From Chloroflexota bacterium (GTDB lineage Bacteria > Chloroflexota > Dehalococcoidia > JACQGW01), in assembly GCA_016199325.1 (NCBI GenBank), contig JACQGW010000018.1, positions 1 to 9,526 of the forward strand: a stretch of 9,526 bases of DNA, read 5' to 3'. The notes under the pieces were generated by a model. The model was not told the DNA's origin. It did no database searches and worked only from the letters and a program-made list of their open reading frames with translations. Below, piece by piece: positions 1-5,322 of the stretch (position 1 is its first letter; each line of letters opens with the position of its first letter). The translations under genes and the position numbers were made by a program.

Positions 1-25
1 CCCCTACGGAGAGGCCAACCATCCT

Positions 26-151
26 CGGGAGGGCAACCCCACGTGGTTGCCCTCCACGATCCACCTTCGTAGGGGCAACCCCCCGTGGTTGCCCTCCCCG
101 ATCCACCGTCGTAGGGGCAATCCCCCGTGGTTGCCCTCCCCGGTCCATCCA
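26..151. repeat. Three tandem 42-bp repeats, each with a hairpin
   Basis: Three copies with an exact 42-base period lie at 26-67, 68-109 and 110-151. Each has the inverted pair GGGCAACC / GGTTGCCC around a short loop. In the first copy the arms extend to 10 perfect bases (29-38 and 45-54). Copies 2 and 3 begin CGTAGGGGC, and the complement of that start also appears at 1-7 and near 9003-9011. The array lies just beyond the 3' end of the leftward glycosyltransferase gene. There is no T-rich tract, so an intrinsic terminator is not shown. It resembles the hairpin repeats common between genes in Chloroflexota genomes, a resemblance from memory only. Confidence 0.85.
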
Positions 152-196
152 CGTATCTCGCCAAGCTCCATGTCCTGCGCCGGTCCTCAGAGTGTC

Positions 197-1759
197 TCAA
201 TCCTGCTCTCCCAAACCTTGAACCTTGAACCTTGAACCCTGGACCCGTCTTTCGATCCGATACCCCTGGGGCACCGACTCGAAGCGGAAGACGTCCTCCA
301 GGCCGACGTCGGGCTCCAGGAGATAGATGGGGCGGCGGCCGGCTTCTCGCAGGAGGAGCGATCGCAGATCGGCAGGCGCGATCTGGAACCGGTTGTAGAG
401 CCCCAGGTCGGGGCGGACGCCCTCGACGAGCTGGAGGTACTGGAGCGGGCTGATCGTCGCCCAGTAGCCGAAGACCAGCGCATCTTGCTCGGCCGCCAGC
501 GCGAACTCGGCCGCCCAGTCGCGCGCGCGCCGGTCGCCGCTGACGTCGGCACGGCTCCAGTTGACGGCCAGCATCGCCAGCGGCAGAGCGGCGACGAGGG
601 CGACGGCGACCCAGCGGGCGGGAGCGCGGGTGCCCGCGCTCGTCAGGAACGCCTCGAAGCCCGCGGCTACCCAGACCGACCAGACGAGGTACACGGGCAG
701 AAACATCGTGTCCTTGTCGACGGCGCGGTAGTCGACGAAGAAGACGGCGTTGGCGACGAAGACGAGGCCGAGGAAGATCGAGCCGGCGCGCCGGTCGGGG
801 TCGCGCAGCGTCGCCACCAGCCCGAGCAGCCCGAGGACGATGCCGGCGCCCAACTCGTTGCCCCAGAGCCAGCGGCCGAAGGTGACGATCTGCGCCGGCA
901 GCTCCGCAAGGGGGTAGCCGAACGGGAACTGGCGGAACATCTGGCCGGAGATGATCCACCAGATGCCTGCCGGGGTCGTCAGATCGACCGGGACGAACGC
1001 GCCGGTCGCGTCGTAGTGGCCGGCCAGGTTCGGCGTTGCGCCGGCCGCGAAGCGGATCGGCAGGTAGGCGTAGACGGCAAGCCCCACGCCGAGCAGCAGG
1101 AGCGCCGGCCCGAGCGTACCGAGCCGGAGGATCCTACGCCGGCCGGTGGCGATCGCGAAGGCGAGGACGGCCGGCATCAGCAGGACGGTCGTCGCATGGT
1201 TGCCGGCGCTCAGGCCAAGCGACAGCCCGGCGGCCCAGAGCCAGCGGCGATCGCCGCTCGCCTGCCAGTGGAGGAGGAGCCAGGCGACGAGGGCGACGAA
1301 GAATGCGTGGAGGCTGTACACTTCGGCGACGACGGCCGACGTCCAGGCGAAGTACGAGAAGGCGTAGGCGAGCGCGCCCGCCAGCGCCGCCAGCGGGCGG
1401 CAGCCGAGCCTGATGCTCGTGGCGTAGACGAGTGTGGCAGCCAGGCTGCCGAACACCGCCGACATGAGGTTCACGCGGTAGCCGACGTCGCCGAACGGCA
1501 GGAACGTGAAGAGCTTGCCCAGCAGCAGATAGGTCGGGTATCCGGTGGCGTGGACGATGCCCAGCCGAAAGGCCCCCGTCGTCAGCTCGGCGCTGTCGAG
1601 GTTGTAAACGGTGGGGCAGAGCGTGAGGAGGTAGACGGCCAGCGGCAGCGCCAGCGCGCCCAGGCCGACCAGGAGGCGGGTTTGATGGTCTCTGGTCTGT
1701 GGTTTCCGGTTGGAGAAGGGATAACCAGAAACCAGAAACCACGAACCAGAAACCCTCAT
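197..1759 (-). CDS. DUF2723-type integral membrane glycosyltransferase (GT-C fold), 520 aa
   Basis: A polytopic membrane protein with a DUF2723 signature at its N-terminal side. After the first membrane segment (about residues 29-47) come NLDSAELTT (D55, E58), then LGIVHATGYPTYLLLG (about 66-81), LPFGDVGYRVNLMSA, and an AEVYSL motif near E146. DUF2723 proteins are GT-C enzymes related to TMEM260-type protein O-mannosyltransferases, normally using a polyprenyl-phosphate sugar. The acidic first loop fits the usual catalytic Asp/Glu. About ten hydrophobic segments are followed by a soluble C-terminal part (about 420-505). The start is placed at ATG 1759, with AGAGG eight bases upstream, 40 bases after the deacetylase stop. 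An ATG at 1897 is in frame but would overlap the deacetylase by 98 bases. Residues 2-24 and the last ~15 (after YRIERR) are encoded by heptamer repeats and are probably not part of the ancestral protein. The sugar and acceptor cannot be read from sequence. Confidence 0.84.
   Translation of the reverse strand: MRVSGSWFLVSGYPFSNRKPQTRDHQTRLLVGLGALALPLAVYLLTLCPTVYNLDSAELTTGAFRLGIVHATGYPTYLLLGKLFTFLPFGDVGYRVNLMSAVFGSLAATLVYATSIRLGCRPLAALAGALAYAFSYFAWTSAVVAEVYSLHAFFVALVAWLLLHWQASGDRRWLWAAGLSLGLSAGNHATTVLLMPAVLAFAIATGRRRILRLGTLGPALLLLGVGLAVYAYLPIRFAAGATPNLAGHYDATGAFVPVDLTTPAGIWWIISGQMFRQFPFGYPLAELPAQIVTFGRWLWGNELGAGIVLGLLGLVATLRDPDRRAGSIFLGLVFVANAVFFVDYRAVDKDTMFLPVYLVWSVWVAAGFEAFLTSAGTRAPARWVAVALVAALPLAMLAVNWSRADVSGDRRARDWAAEFALAAEQDALVFGYWATISPLQYLQLVEGVRPDLGLYNRFQIAPADLRSLLLREAGRRPIYLLEPDVGLEDVFRFESVPQGYRIERRVQGSRFKVQGLGEQD
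214..241. repeat. Heptamer tandem repeat AACCTTG
   Basis: AACCTTG occurs three times in exact 7-base phase (214-220, 221-227, 228-234), followed by AACCCTG (235-241). The array lies inside the last codons of the leftward glycosyltransferase and encodes its VQGSRFKVQG tail. It shares the AACC core and 7-base period with the three inverted arrays at 1685-1757, 2651-2735 and 4057-4134. Confidence 0.9.
1685..1757. repeat. Inverted heptamer-repeat element, copy A
   Basis: The left arm has four 7-base units with GGT(T/C) in phase (1685-1712: ATGGTCT, CTGGTCT, GTGGTTT, CCGGTTG). After a ten-base loop the right arm has five units starting AACC (1723-1757: AACCAGA twice, AACCACG, AACCAGA, AACCCTC). 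The arms are imperfect complements and could fold into a long hairpin. The element lies within the 5' coding end of the glycosyltransferase; its outer edge falls at the proposed initiator ATG (1757-1759). Confidence 0.88.
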
Positions 1760-1785
1760 CTCCGCGTCCTCTGCGCCTCTGCGGT
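1760..1785. repeat. Octamer repeat CGCAGAGG supplying a ribosome-binding site
   Basis: Read on the minus strand, this stretch is two CGCAGAGG units and a degenerate third, ACGCGGAG, ending directly against the ATG at 1759. The second AGAGG (plus-strand 1768-1772) lies eight bases before that ATG and is the best Shine-Dalgarno candidate for the glycosyltransferase. Translated in the same frame it gives NRRGAEDAE, a text I recall from spurious ORFs in many bacterial genomes, which supports an interspersed repeat. Confidence 0.7.
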
Positions 1786-1799
1786 TCGTCCGCTCACGG

Positions 1800-2543
1800 T
1801 CAGTCGAAGCTGTAGATGCGGAACGTCTCGGCGTATTCGAGGCCGTGGCGCTCGCCGATGGCGCTCGCTCGCCCGCGGACGGTCCAGTCGGCGTCAAGGC
1901 CGAGCTCCTCCAGGTAGCTCCGGTGCTCGGCGAGCGACTGGACGGCCAGCTCGATCGTCGAGCCGACGTCGACCAGGCAGTCGGGATCCGGCGGGGCGGC
2001 GACGAGGAGGCGCTTGACGCCGCGCCAGGGCGGCAATCCTTCGGCGAGCAGCTCTGGGAATGCGGCGCGGAGGGAGGCGTCGAGCCGCGCGTCGACGACC
2101 GCCAGGCCGACGTGCCGGTGATCGGCCTGGTTCAGGACGCCGCCCTCCCAGGTCATCTCGAAGTTGGTGGTGACCAGAACGTCGGGGCGGTAGCGGCGAA
2201 TCGTCCGGGCGATCGCCTTGCGGAGGTCGGGTCCGTAGTAGAGCTGGGAATCGGGGAAGCCGAGGAATTCGACCTGTTTGACGCCGACGACAGCGGCAGC
2301 GGCCCGCTGCTCGGCCTCACGGGCCGCCCCCACCTCGGCGACGGTCGTCGCCGGGGCTTCAGAGCCGGCTTCGCCGCGCGTGACGACGACGTAGACGACC
2401 TCTTTGCCGCTCGCCGTCCAGCGGGCGACGGTGCCGGCCATGCCCCATTCGACGTCGTCCGGGTGAGCGACGACGACGAGCACCCGCTGATACGAACGCG
2501 TCGCCTCGAAGCCGTCGATGAGCCGCCGCCTCGACTCCTCCAC
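1800..2543 (-). CDS. PIG-L/LmbE family N-acetylsugar deacetylase, 247 aa
   Basis: Predicted zinc-dependent deacetylase of the PIG-L/LmbE/MshB superfamily, which removes acetyl from N-acetylglucosamine-type sugars. The N-terminal motif AHPDDVEWG (H27, D29, D30) gives two metal ligands. The second motif, NQADHRHVG (about 138-146), supplies the third, H142. The first His of the MshB-type HPDH motif is replaced here by Q139; I recall the same change in an actinobacterial/Chloroflexota subgroup, so it may be a subfamily trait. There is no signal peptide, so it is cytoplasmic. The start is GTG 2543, with AGGAGG five bases upstream. An in-frame ATG at 2609 is rejected because it lies upstream of the predicted transcription start (promoter at 2593-2622). 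The gene sits 40 bases before the glycosyltransferase and is probably cotranscribed with it, suggesting a shared glycoconjugate pathway. The exact substrate is unknown. Confidence 0.9.
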   Translation of the reverse strand: MEESRRRLIDGFEATRSYQRVLVVVAHPDDVEWGMAGTVARWTASGKEVVYVVVTRGEAGSEAPATTVAEVGAAREAEQRAAAAVVGVKQVEFLGFPDSQLYYGPDLRKAIARTIRRYRPDVLVTTNFEMTWEGGVLNQADHRHVGLAVVDARLDASLRAAFPELLAEGLPPWRGVKRLLVAAPPDPDCLVDVGSTIELAVQSLAEHRSYLEELGLDADWTVRGRASAIGERHGLEYAETFRIYSFD

Positions 2544-2548
2544 CCCAC

Positions 2549-2554
2549 CCTCCT
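2549..2554 (-). promoter_or_regulatory. Shine-Dalgarno site deciding the PIG-L start
   Basis: AGGAGG on the minus strand ends five bases before GTG 2543. It moves the start 22 codons downstream of the in-frame ATG at 2609. Confidence 0.85.
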
Positions 2555-2592
2555 GTCCGCGGCCAGATCGCTGGCGACGCCGGAACGGTGGG

Positions 2593-2622
2593 ACTGTAGG
2601 CCCTGCCACCCGATCTTGTCAA
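2593..2622 (-). promoter_or_regulatory. Sigma-70 type promoter for the deacetylase-glycosyltransferase pair
   Basis: On the minus strand TTGACA (plus 2617-2622), an 18-base spacer and TACAGT (plus 2593-2598, 4 of 6 to consensus) form a good promoter. Transcription should start near 2586, giving a leader of about 43 bases before GTG 2543. It lies just downstream, in reading direction, of repeat copy B. Confidence 0.7.
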
Positions 2623-2650
2623 GAGGCGACAGGACGGGCTCCGCGTCGGC

Positions 2651-2735
2651 GATGCTTGTGGTTTCTGGTTCATGGTTTGTGGTTGGGACGATGGTCCTCG
2701 AACCAGAAACCACAAACCAGAAACCATGAACCCGT
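2651..2735. repeat. Inverted heptamer-repeat element, copy B
   Basis: The left arm holds GTGGTTT, CTGGTTC, ATGGTTT, GTGGTTG (2658-2685) in 7-base phase, with a decayed unit at 2651-2657. The right arm holds AACCAGA, AACCACA, AACCAGA, AACCATG, AACCCGT (2701-2735). A 15-base spacer separates them. The element lies between the stop of the MoaD-like gene (2746) and the promoter of the deacetylase. It could fold and separate the two transcription units, but it has no T tract. Confidence 0.88.
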
Positions 2736-2745
2736 ATCGGCGCTC

Positions 2746-2982
2746 TTACATGCCGCTGACGTGCCCGGTGAGCATGACGGCATCCCCGATGCGGAAGGCG
2801 ATGGGAGCTTCGGCGGTATCCCCGTTGACGATAACCAACTGAACGTCACGCTCGTCGACGCGAAGGGCGGCGAAGAGATCGTCTACGGTAGCTACCTCAG
2901 GCAGGTCGACGCTGATCGGACCGCAGCACAGCTCGCCCGTGCCGTTCAAGGGCAAGCAGAAGGTGGCGACATCGACACGCAT
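2746..2982 (-). CDS. MoaD/ThiS-like beta-grasp protein lacking C-terminal Gly-Gly, 78 aa
   Basis: A small protein with the pattern of the MoaD/ThiS ubiquitin-like fold: a hydrophobic first strand (RVDVATFCLPL), the region VDLPEVATVDDLFAAL before the helix, then VQLVIVNGD and FRIGDAVMLTGHVSGM at the end. The VNG...GD..ML layout is typical of sulfur carriers of molybdopterin or thiamine synthesis. It ends in SGM, not the Gly-Gly that E1-like enzymes adenylate, so a sulfur-carrier role is doubtful unless the tail is processed. The start is ATG 2982, with GAGGAG seven bases upstream; an ATG at 3030 is in frame but lacks this support. Three cysteines lie in the N-terminal third, including a CC pair. 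It is transcribed divergently from the LysR-type regulator, a likely controller. A metal-binding or accessory role is an alternative. Confidence 0.66.
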   Translation of the reverse strand: MRVDVATFCLPLNGTGELCCGPISVDLPEVATVDDLFAALRVDERDVQLVIVNGDTAEAPIAFRIGDAVMLTGHVSGM

Positions 2983-3036
2983 CTGACATCTCCTCGCTTT
3001 CTCGCTCCATGCATGCGTTCGTGAAATCATGCACTA

Positions 3037-3065
3037 TTGACATCTTAGCACGGGCTGCGTATAAT
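3037..3065 (+). promoter_or_regulatory. Perfect consensus sigma-70 promoter for the LysR-type gene
   Basis: TTGACA at 3037-3042, a 17-base spacer and TATAAT at 3060-3065 match both boxes and the ideal spacing exactly. Transcription should start near 3072, leaving about 43 bases before ATG 3115. Such a strong promoter in front of a regulator gene suggests repression by its own product or by the overlapping opposing promoter. Confidence 0.9.
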
Positions 3066-3071
3066 AACCAA
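3042..3071 (-). promoter_or_regulatory. Opposing, overlapping promoter for the MoaD-like gene
   Basis: On the minus strand TTGGTT (plus 3066-3071), an 18-base spacer and TAAGAT (plus 3042-3047, 4 of 6) form a weak promoter lying on top of the perfect rightward one. Transcription would start near 3035, about 53 bases before ATG 2982. The -35 box is poor, so activation by the LysR-type protein would be expected if this is used. Confidence 0.4.
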
Positions 3072-3085
3072 TACAGGTTTGTGAA

Positions 3086-3113
3086 GGAATCCATCGCGAT
3101 CGCTTATCATTCC
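3086..3113. promoter_or_regulatory. Possible operator in the LysR leader
   Basis: GGAAT (3086-3090) and ATTCC (3109-3113) form an inverted pair 18 bases apart, with the palindrome ATCGCGAT (3093-3100) between them, off centre. The site directly precedes ATG 3115, where no Shine-Dalgarno sequence is visible. It could be an autoregulatory binding site, but LysR-type sites are too variable to call from one copy. Confidence 0.25.
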
Positions 3114-3114
3114 G

Positions 3115-4050
3115 ATGAACCTCCACCAGTTGCGCATATTCCAGGCCGTCGCACGACATCTGAGCTATCGTCGTGCGGCCGAAGAGCTGATCCTCAGTCA
3201 GCCGGCCGTCTCGATGCAGGTCAAGGCGCTCGAGAAATCCGTCGGGCAGGAGCTCTTCGAGCAGATCGGCCGCCGCATCTACCTGACGGAGGCCGGACGG
3301 GAGCTCTCCACCTATTGCACCCGCATCTTCGCGCTGCTGGACGAAGCGCAGCAGGTGCTCGACGACCTCAAGGGGCTTCAGCGTGGCGCGCTCAAGGTGG
3401 TCGCGACGACGACGGTCGGCATCTACGTCGTTCCCCGCGCGCTCGGCATCTTCCACCGCCGCCATCCCAGCATCAACGTCTCCCTCTCGGTCGAGAACTG
3501 GTCGGCGGCCCACGATCTGCTCACCCGCAACGAGGTCGATCTGGCGGTGGGCGGCTACGTGGAGGACGACCACGATCTGGCATTCGAGCCGTTCATGCCC
3601 AACGAGCTCGTCGTCATCGCTTCCCCTGAGCATCGCCTCGCCGGCCAGAGTCGCATCCCCCTCCAGGAGCTCCAGAGCGAAGTGTTCCTGGTGCGGGAGG
3701 CCGGCTCCGGCACGCGCGCGACGATGGAAGGCGCGCTGCGCGAGCGTGGGTTCATCCCCAGGCTCGGGATGGAGCTCAGCCGCAACGGTGCCATCAAGCA
3801 GGCCGTCGCCGCCGACCTGGGGATCGCGGTGCTCTCGCGGCAAGCGTGCCTGTACGAGCTGGCCTCGGGTGCCCTGATCGCGCTCGACGTCGAAGGGTTC
3901 CCCGTGCTCCGCCACTGGTGCGTCGTCCACCTCCGGGACAAGCACCTCTCGGCCGCCGCGCTCGCGTTCAAGCAGTTCCTCCTCCACTATCGCCACCCCG
4001 ACCCCTTCGCCGCAGCCGCCCCCGGCCAGCGCGCCTTTACGGGTGAGTAG
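3115..4050 (+). CDS. LysR-type transcriptional regulator (CbbR/CysL-like), 311 aa
   Basis: A full-length LysR-family regulator. Residues 1-60 are the winged helix-turn-helix (MNLHQLRIFQAVARHLSYRR, then AAEELILSQPAVSMQVKALE), followed by the linker helix. Residues about 90-295 are the two-lobed effector domain, with RGALKVVATTTVGIYVVP at its start and REAGSGTRATMEG (about 194-206), a segment typical of CbbR and CysL relatives. The start fits the family exactly, although no Shine-Dalgarno site precedes it. The last ~15 residues (after about 296) are low-complexity and may be a recent extension. A perfect consensus promoter drives it. It is divergent from the MoaD-like gene, the classical arrangement for a LysR protein and its target. 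No RuBisCO or cysteine genes are nearby, so the effector is unknown. Confidence 0.95.
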   Translation: MNLHQLRIFQAVARHLSYRRAAEELILSQPAVSMQVKALEKSVGQELFEQIGRRIYLTEAGRELSTYCTRIFALLDEAQQVLDDLKGLQRGALKVVATTTVGIYVVPRALGIFHRRHPSINVSLSVENWSAAHDLLTRNEVDLAVGGYVEDDHDLAFEPFMPNELVVIASPEHRLAGQSRIPLQELQSEVFLVREAGSGTRATMEGALRERGFIPRLGMELSRNGAIKQAVAADLGIAVLSRQACLYELASGALIALDVEGFPVLRHWCVVHLRDKHLSAAALAFKQFLLHYRHPDPFAAAAPGQRAFTGE

Positions 4051-4056
4051 GAAGGA

Positions 4057-4134
4057 CGGGTTTCTGGTTTGGGGTTTGTGGTTTCTGGTTTGAGGAGCAT
4101 CGCCCCTCTCTCGAACCAGAAACCACAAACCCCG
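4057..4134. repeat. Inverted heptamer-repeat element, copy C
   Basis: The left arm has five units in 7-base phase (4057-4091: CGGGTTT, CTGGTTT, GGGGTTT, GTGGTTT, CTGGTTT); the right arm has three (4114-4134: AACCAGA, AACCACA, AACCCCG). Bases 4071-4090 and 4114-4133 are perfect 20-base reverse complements around a 23-base loop, the best-preserved hairpin of the family here. It starts six bases after the LysR stop codon and ends just before the -10 box of the RidA gene. It could end LysR transcription or insulate the two units, although no T tract follows. Confidence 0.92.
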
Positions 4135-4141
4135 ACTGGAG

Positions 4142-4169
4142 TATACTGTCGGCATCCAAAGCCAGGAGG
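4142..4169 (+). promoter_or_regulatory. -10 box and ribosome-binding site for the RidA-family gene
   Basis: TATACT (4142-4147, 5 of 6 to consensus) lies eight bases beyond repeat copy C. No -35 box is recognisable at the right distance, because that position falls inside the repeat arm. AGGAGG at 4164-4169 is five bases before ATG 4175 and fixes the start. Confidence 0.55.
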
Positions 4170-4174
4170 GTGCC

Positions 4175-4567
4175 ATGCCAACGCCGGAGAAGCACGCTGT
4201 TCGTACCGATCGGGCGGCGCCGCCCGCGGGGCCCTACAACCAGGCGGTTCGGTGGGGCAATCTCGTTTTCACCGCCTCGGTCGGCGGTCGGCGACCGGGG
4301 CAGGAGCCGGCGCCGGACGCCGACATTCGCGCCCACACCGCCAACGCGCTGGAGAACTTGAAGGCGATCCTGGAGGCCGCCGGCTCATCGCTCGACAACG
4401 TCCTGAAGATCACCGCCTATCTGCGGGACATGAACGACTTCGACGCGATGAACGAGGTGTATCGCCGGTACATCACCGGCGTGCTTCCCGCCCGAGCGCT
4501 CGTGAGCGTCCCCGGCTACCGTTCACCGGTCGCCTTCGACGCGATCGCGTTCGTGGCGGCGGAGTAG
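4175..4567 (+). CDS. RidA/YjgF/YER057c/UK114 family protein, 130 aa
   Basis: A full-length Rid-family protein. Recognisable segments are PPAGPYNQAVRWGNLVFTAS (17-35), ALENLKAILEAAGSSLDNVL (58-77), LRDMNDFDAMNEVYRRY (83-99) and the hallmark PAR (R107). RidA enzymes hydrolyse reactive enamine/imine intermediates released by PLP enzymes, as cytoplasmic trimers. The key Arg is kept. The usual SGQ turn reads TAS-VGG here, the GPYSQ Ser is Asn22, and the conserved Glu near the C-terminus is Asp122. It may therefore belong to a non-archetypal Rid subfamily with a different substrate or no imine deaminase activity. AGGAGG five bases upstream supports the start. It lies downstream of the LysR gene but is separated from it by repeat copy C and has its own -10 box, so cotranscription is uncertain. 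Confidence 0.93.
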   Translation: MPTPEKHAVRTDRAAPPAGPYNQAVRWGNLVFTASVGGRRPGQEPAPDADIRAHTANALENLKAILEAAGSSLDNVLKITAYLRDMNDFDAMNEVYRRYITGVLPARALVSVPGYRSPVAFDAIAFVAAE

Positions 4568-4654
4568 CAGGGACCAGCGCGGCCGCGAAGGACTGGAGTC
4601 GCCAAGACGCGAGGGAAGACGCAGATACGTCGTTCGGAGGCCGCAGCGGAAGCT

Positions 4655-4881
4655 CCATCCGAGCCGCGAACGTGAGTGAGCCGTTCCCCGGCGCCGGCGG
4701 GTCGAGGGTCCGGGGAACGGCCGGCGAGCACCAGCGAGGGATGACCGCGTGTCTGTCGCCTCGGTAGGCGGCGCGGCATCGGGACCGCCCTCGGCTCTCC
4801 TGGCGCTGGGGGGACCCGGGCGCAGGGCGGCGCCCGCCCGAGCCCCGGGGAACGGCTCGCTCACGCTCGCGGTTCGGATGG
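4655..4881. repeat. Element bounded by 37-bp inverted repeats
   Basis: Bases 4655-4691 and 4845-4881 are reverse complements over 37 positions with three mismatches. The arms carry CCATCCGAGCCGCGA at the outer edge and CCGTTCCCCGG at the inner edge. The 153 bases between are GC-rich and have no gene. The size (227 bases) and terminal inversion resemble a miniature inverted-repeat element, but I see no target-site duplication. Confidence 0.85.
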
Positions 4882-5010
4882 TCGTGGCTGGCATTGGCGC
4901 CGCTGTCCCGTCGCAGGCATACGCTTCCGCCATGGCCATGTGATCCAGGTAATCGGGCGCGGTGCATCACGACGCCCATCGCACGAGCGAGGAGGCGGGC
5001 CGGCGCGTCC

Positions 5011-5177
5011 CTGTCCTTCCGAGCCGCAGCGAGGAATCTCCTCGTCAGTCTGGGATCACGCGCGGCTGGTCCAGGCGACCGGCGAAGCTGAAGCCCACGC
5101 TCCCTGCGGCCCCACGCGCGGCGCCCAGTTGCCTCCCGACCACCGGGGAGATTCCTCGCGGCGGCTCGGAAGGACAG
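5011..5177. repeat. Element bounded by 34-bp inverted repeats
   Basis: Bases 5011-5044 and 5144-5177 are reverse complements over 34 positions with two mismatches. The outer edge reads CTGTCCTTCCGAGCCGC and the inner part GAGGAATCTCC. The 99 bases between are not coding. This text, translated as SFRAAARNL, is one I recall from spurious ORFs in Thermomicrobia-like genomes, so it is likely multicopy. Confidence 0.85.
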
Positions 5178-5322
5178 ACGGTGGTCCTTCGCTCGGACCG
5201 GGGCTGGCTCAATCGTTGGGCTGCACGGCGTCGGGGCTGGCCCGACGGTGGTCCTCCGCACGGACCGAAGCTGGCTCGATCGTTGGGCCACATGGCGTCG
5301 GAGCTCGCCCTATCGTGGATCC
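5177..5322. repeat. Tandem repeat, 67-bp period made of 33/34-bp subunits
   Basis: Units 5177-5243 and 5244-5310 both start GACGGTGGTCC and match along their 67 bases with scattered changes; a degenerate third start lies at 5311-5322. Within each unit a GGGGCTGGC-like word recurs at 33-34 bases (5200, 5233, 5267, 5300), so the basic period is about 33. The array abuts the right arm of the 34-bp inverted repeat. Confidence 0.82.

Noticed and set aside
26..151. Tandem array considered as a CRISPR
   Set aside because: The 42-base units repeat almost fully with no variable spacers, and no cas gene is in the window.
485..2017. Rightward 510-codon open frame
   Set aside because: It is antisense to the glycosyltransferase and deacetylase, and its product is rich in Asp, Glu, Gly, Arg and Gln without any domain; typical of the reverse strand of a GC-rich gene.
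3034..4176. Leftward 380-codon open frame
   Set aside because: It is antisense to the LysR-type gene, has shadow composition and begins with repeat-derived residues from copy C.
4655..5177. Inverted repeats considered as the ends of a single insertion sequence
   Set aside because: The arms pair within each element and not between them, no transposase frame lies inside, and no target duplication is visible.
4473..5291. Leftward 272-codon open frame in the repeat island
   Set aside because: It crosses both inverted repeats and the tandem array, has no domain, and overlaps the RidA gene; the frame is a by-product of GC-rich repeats.
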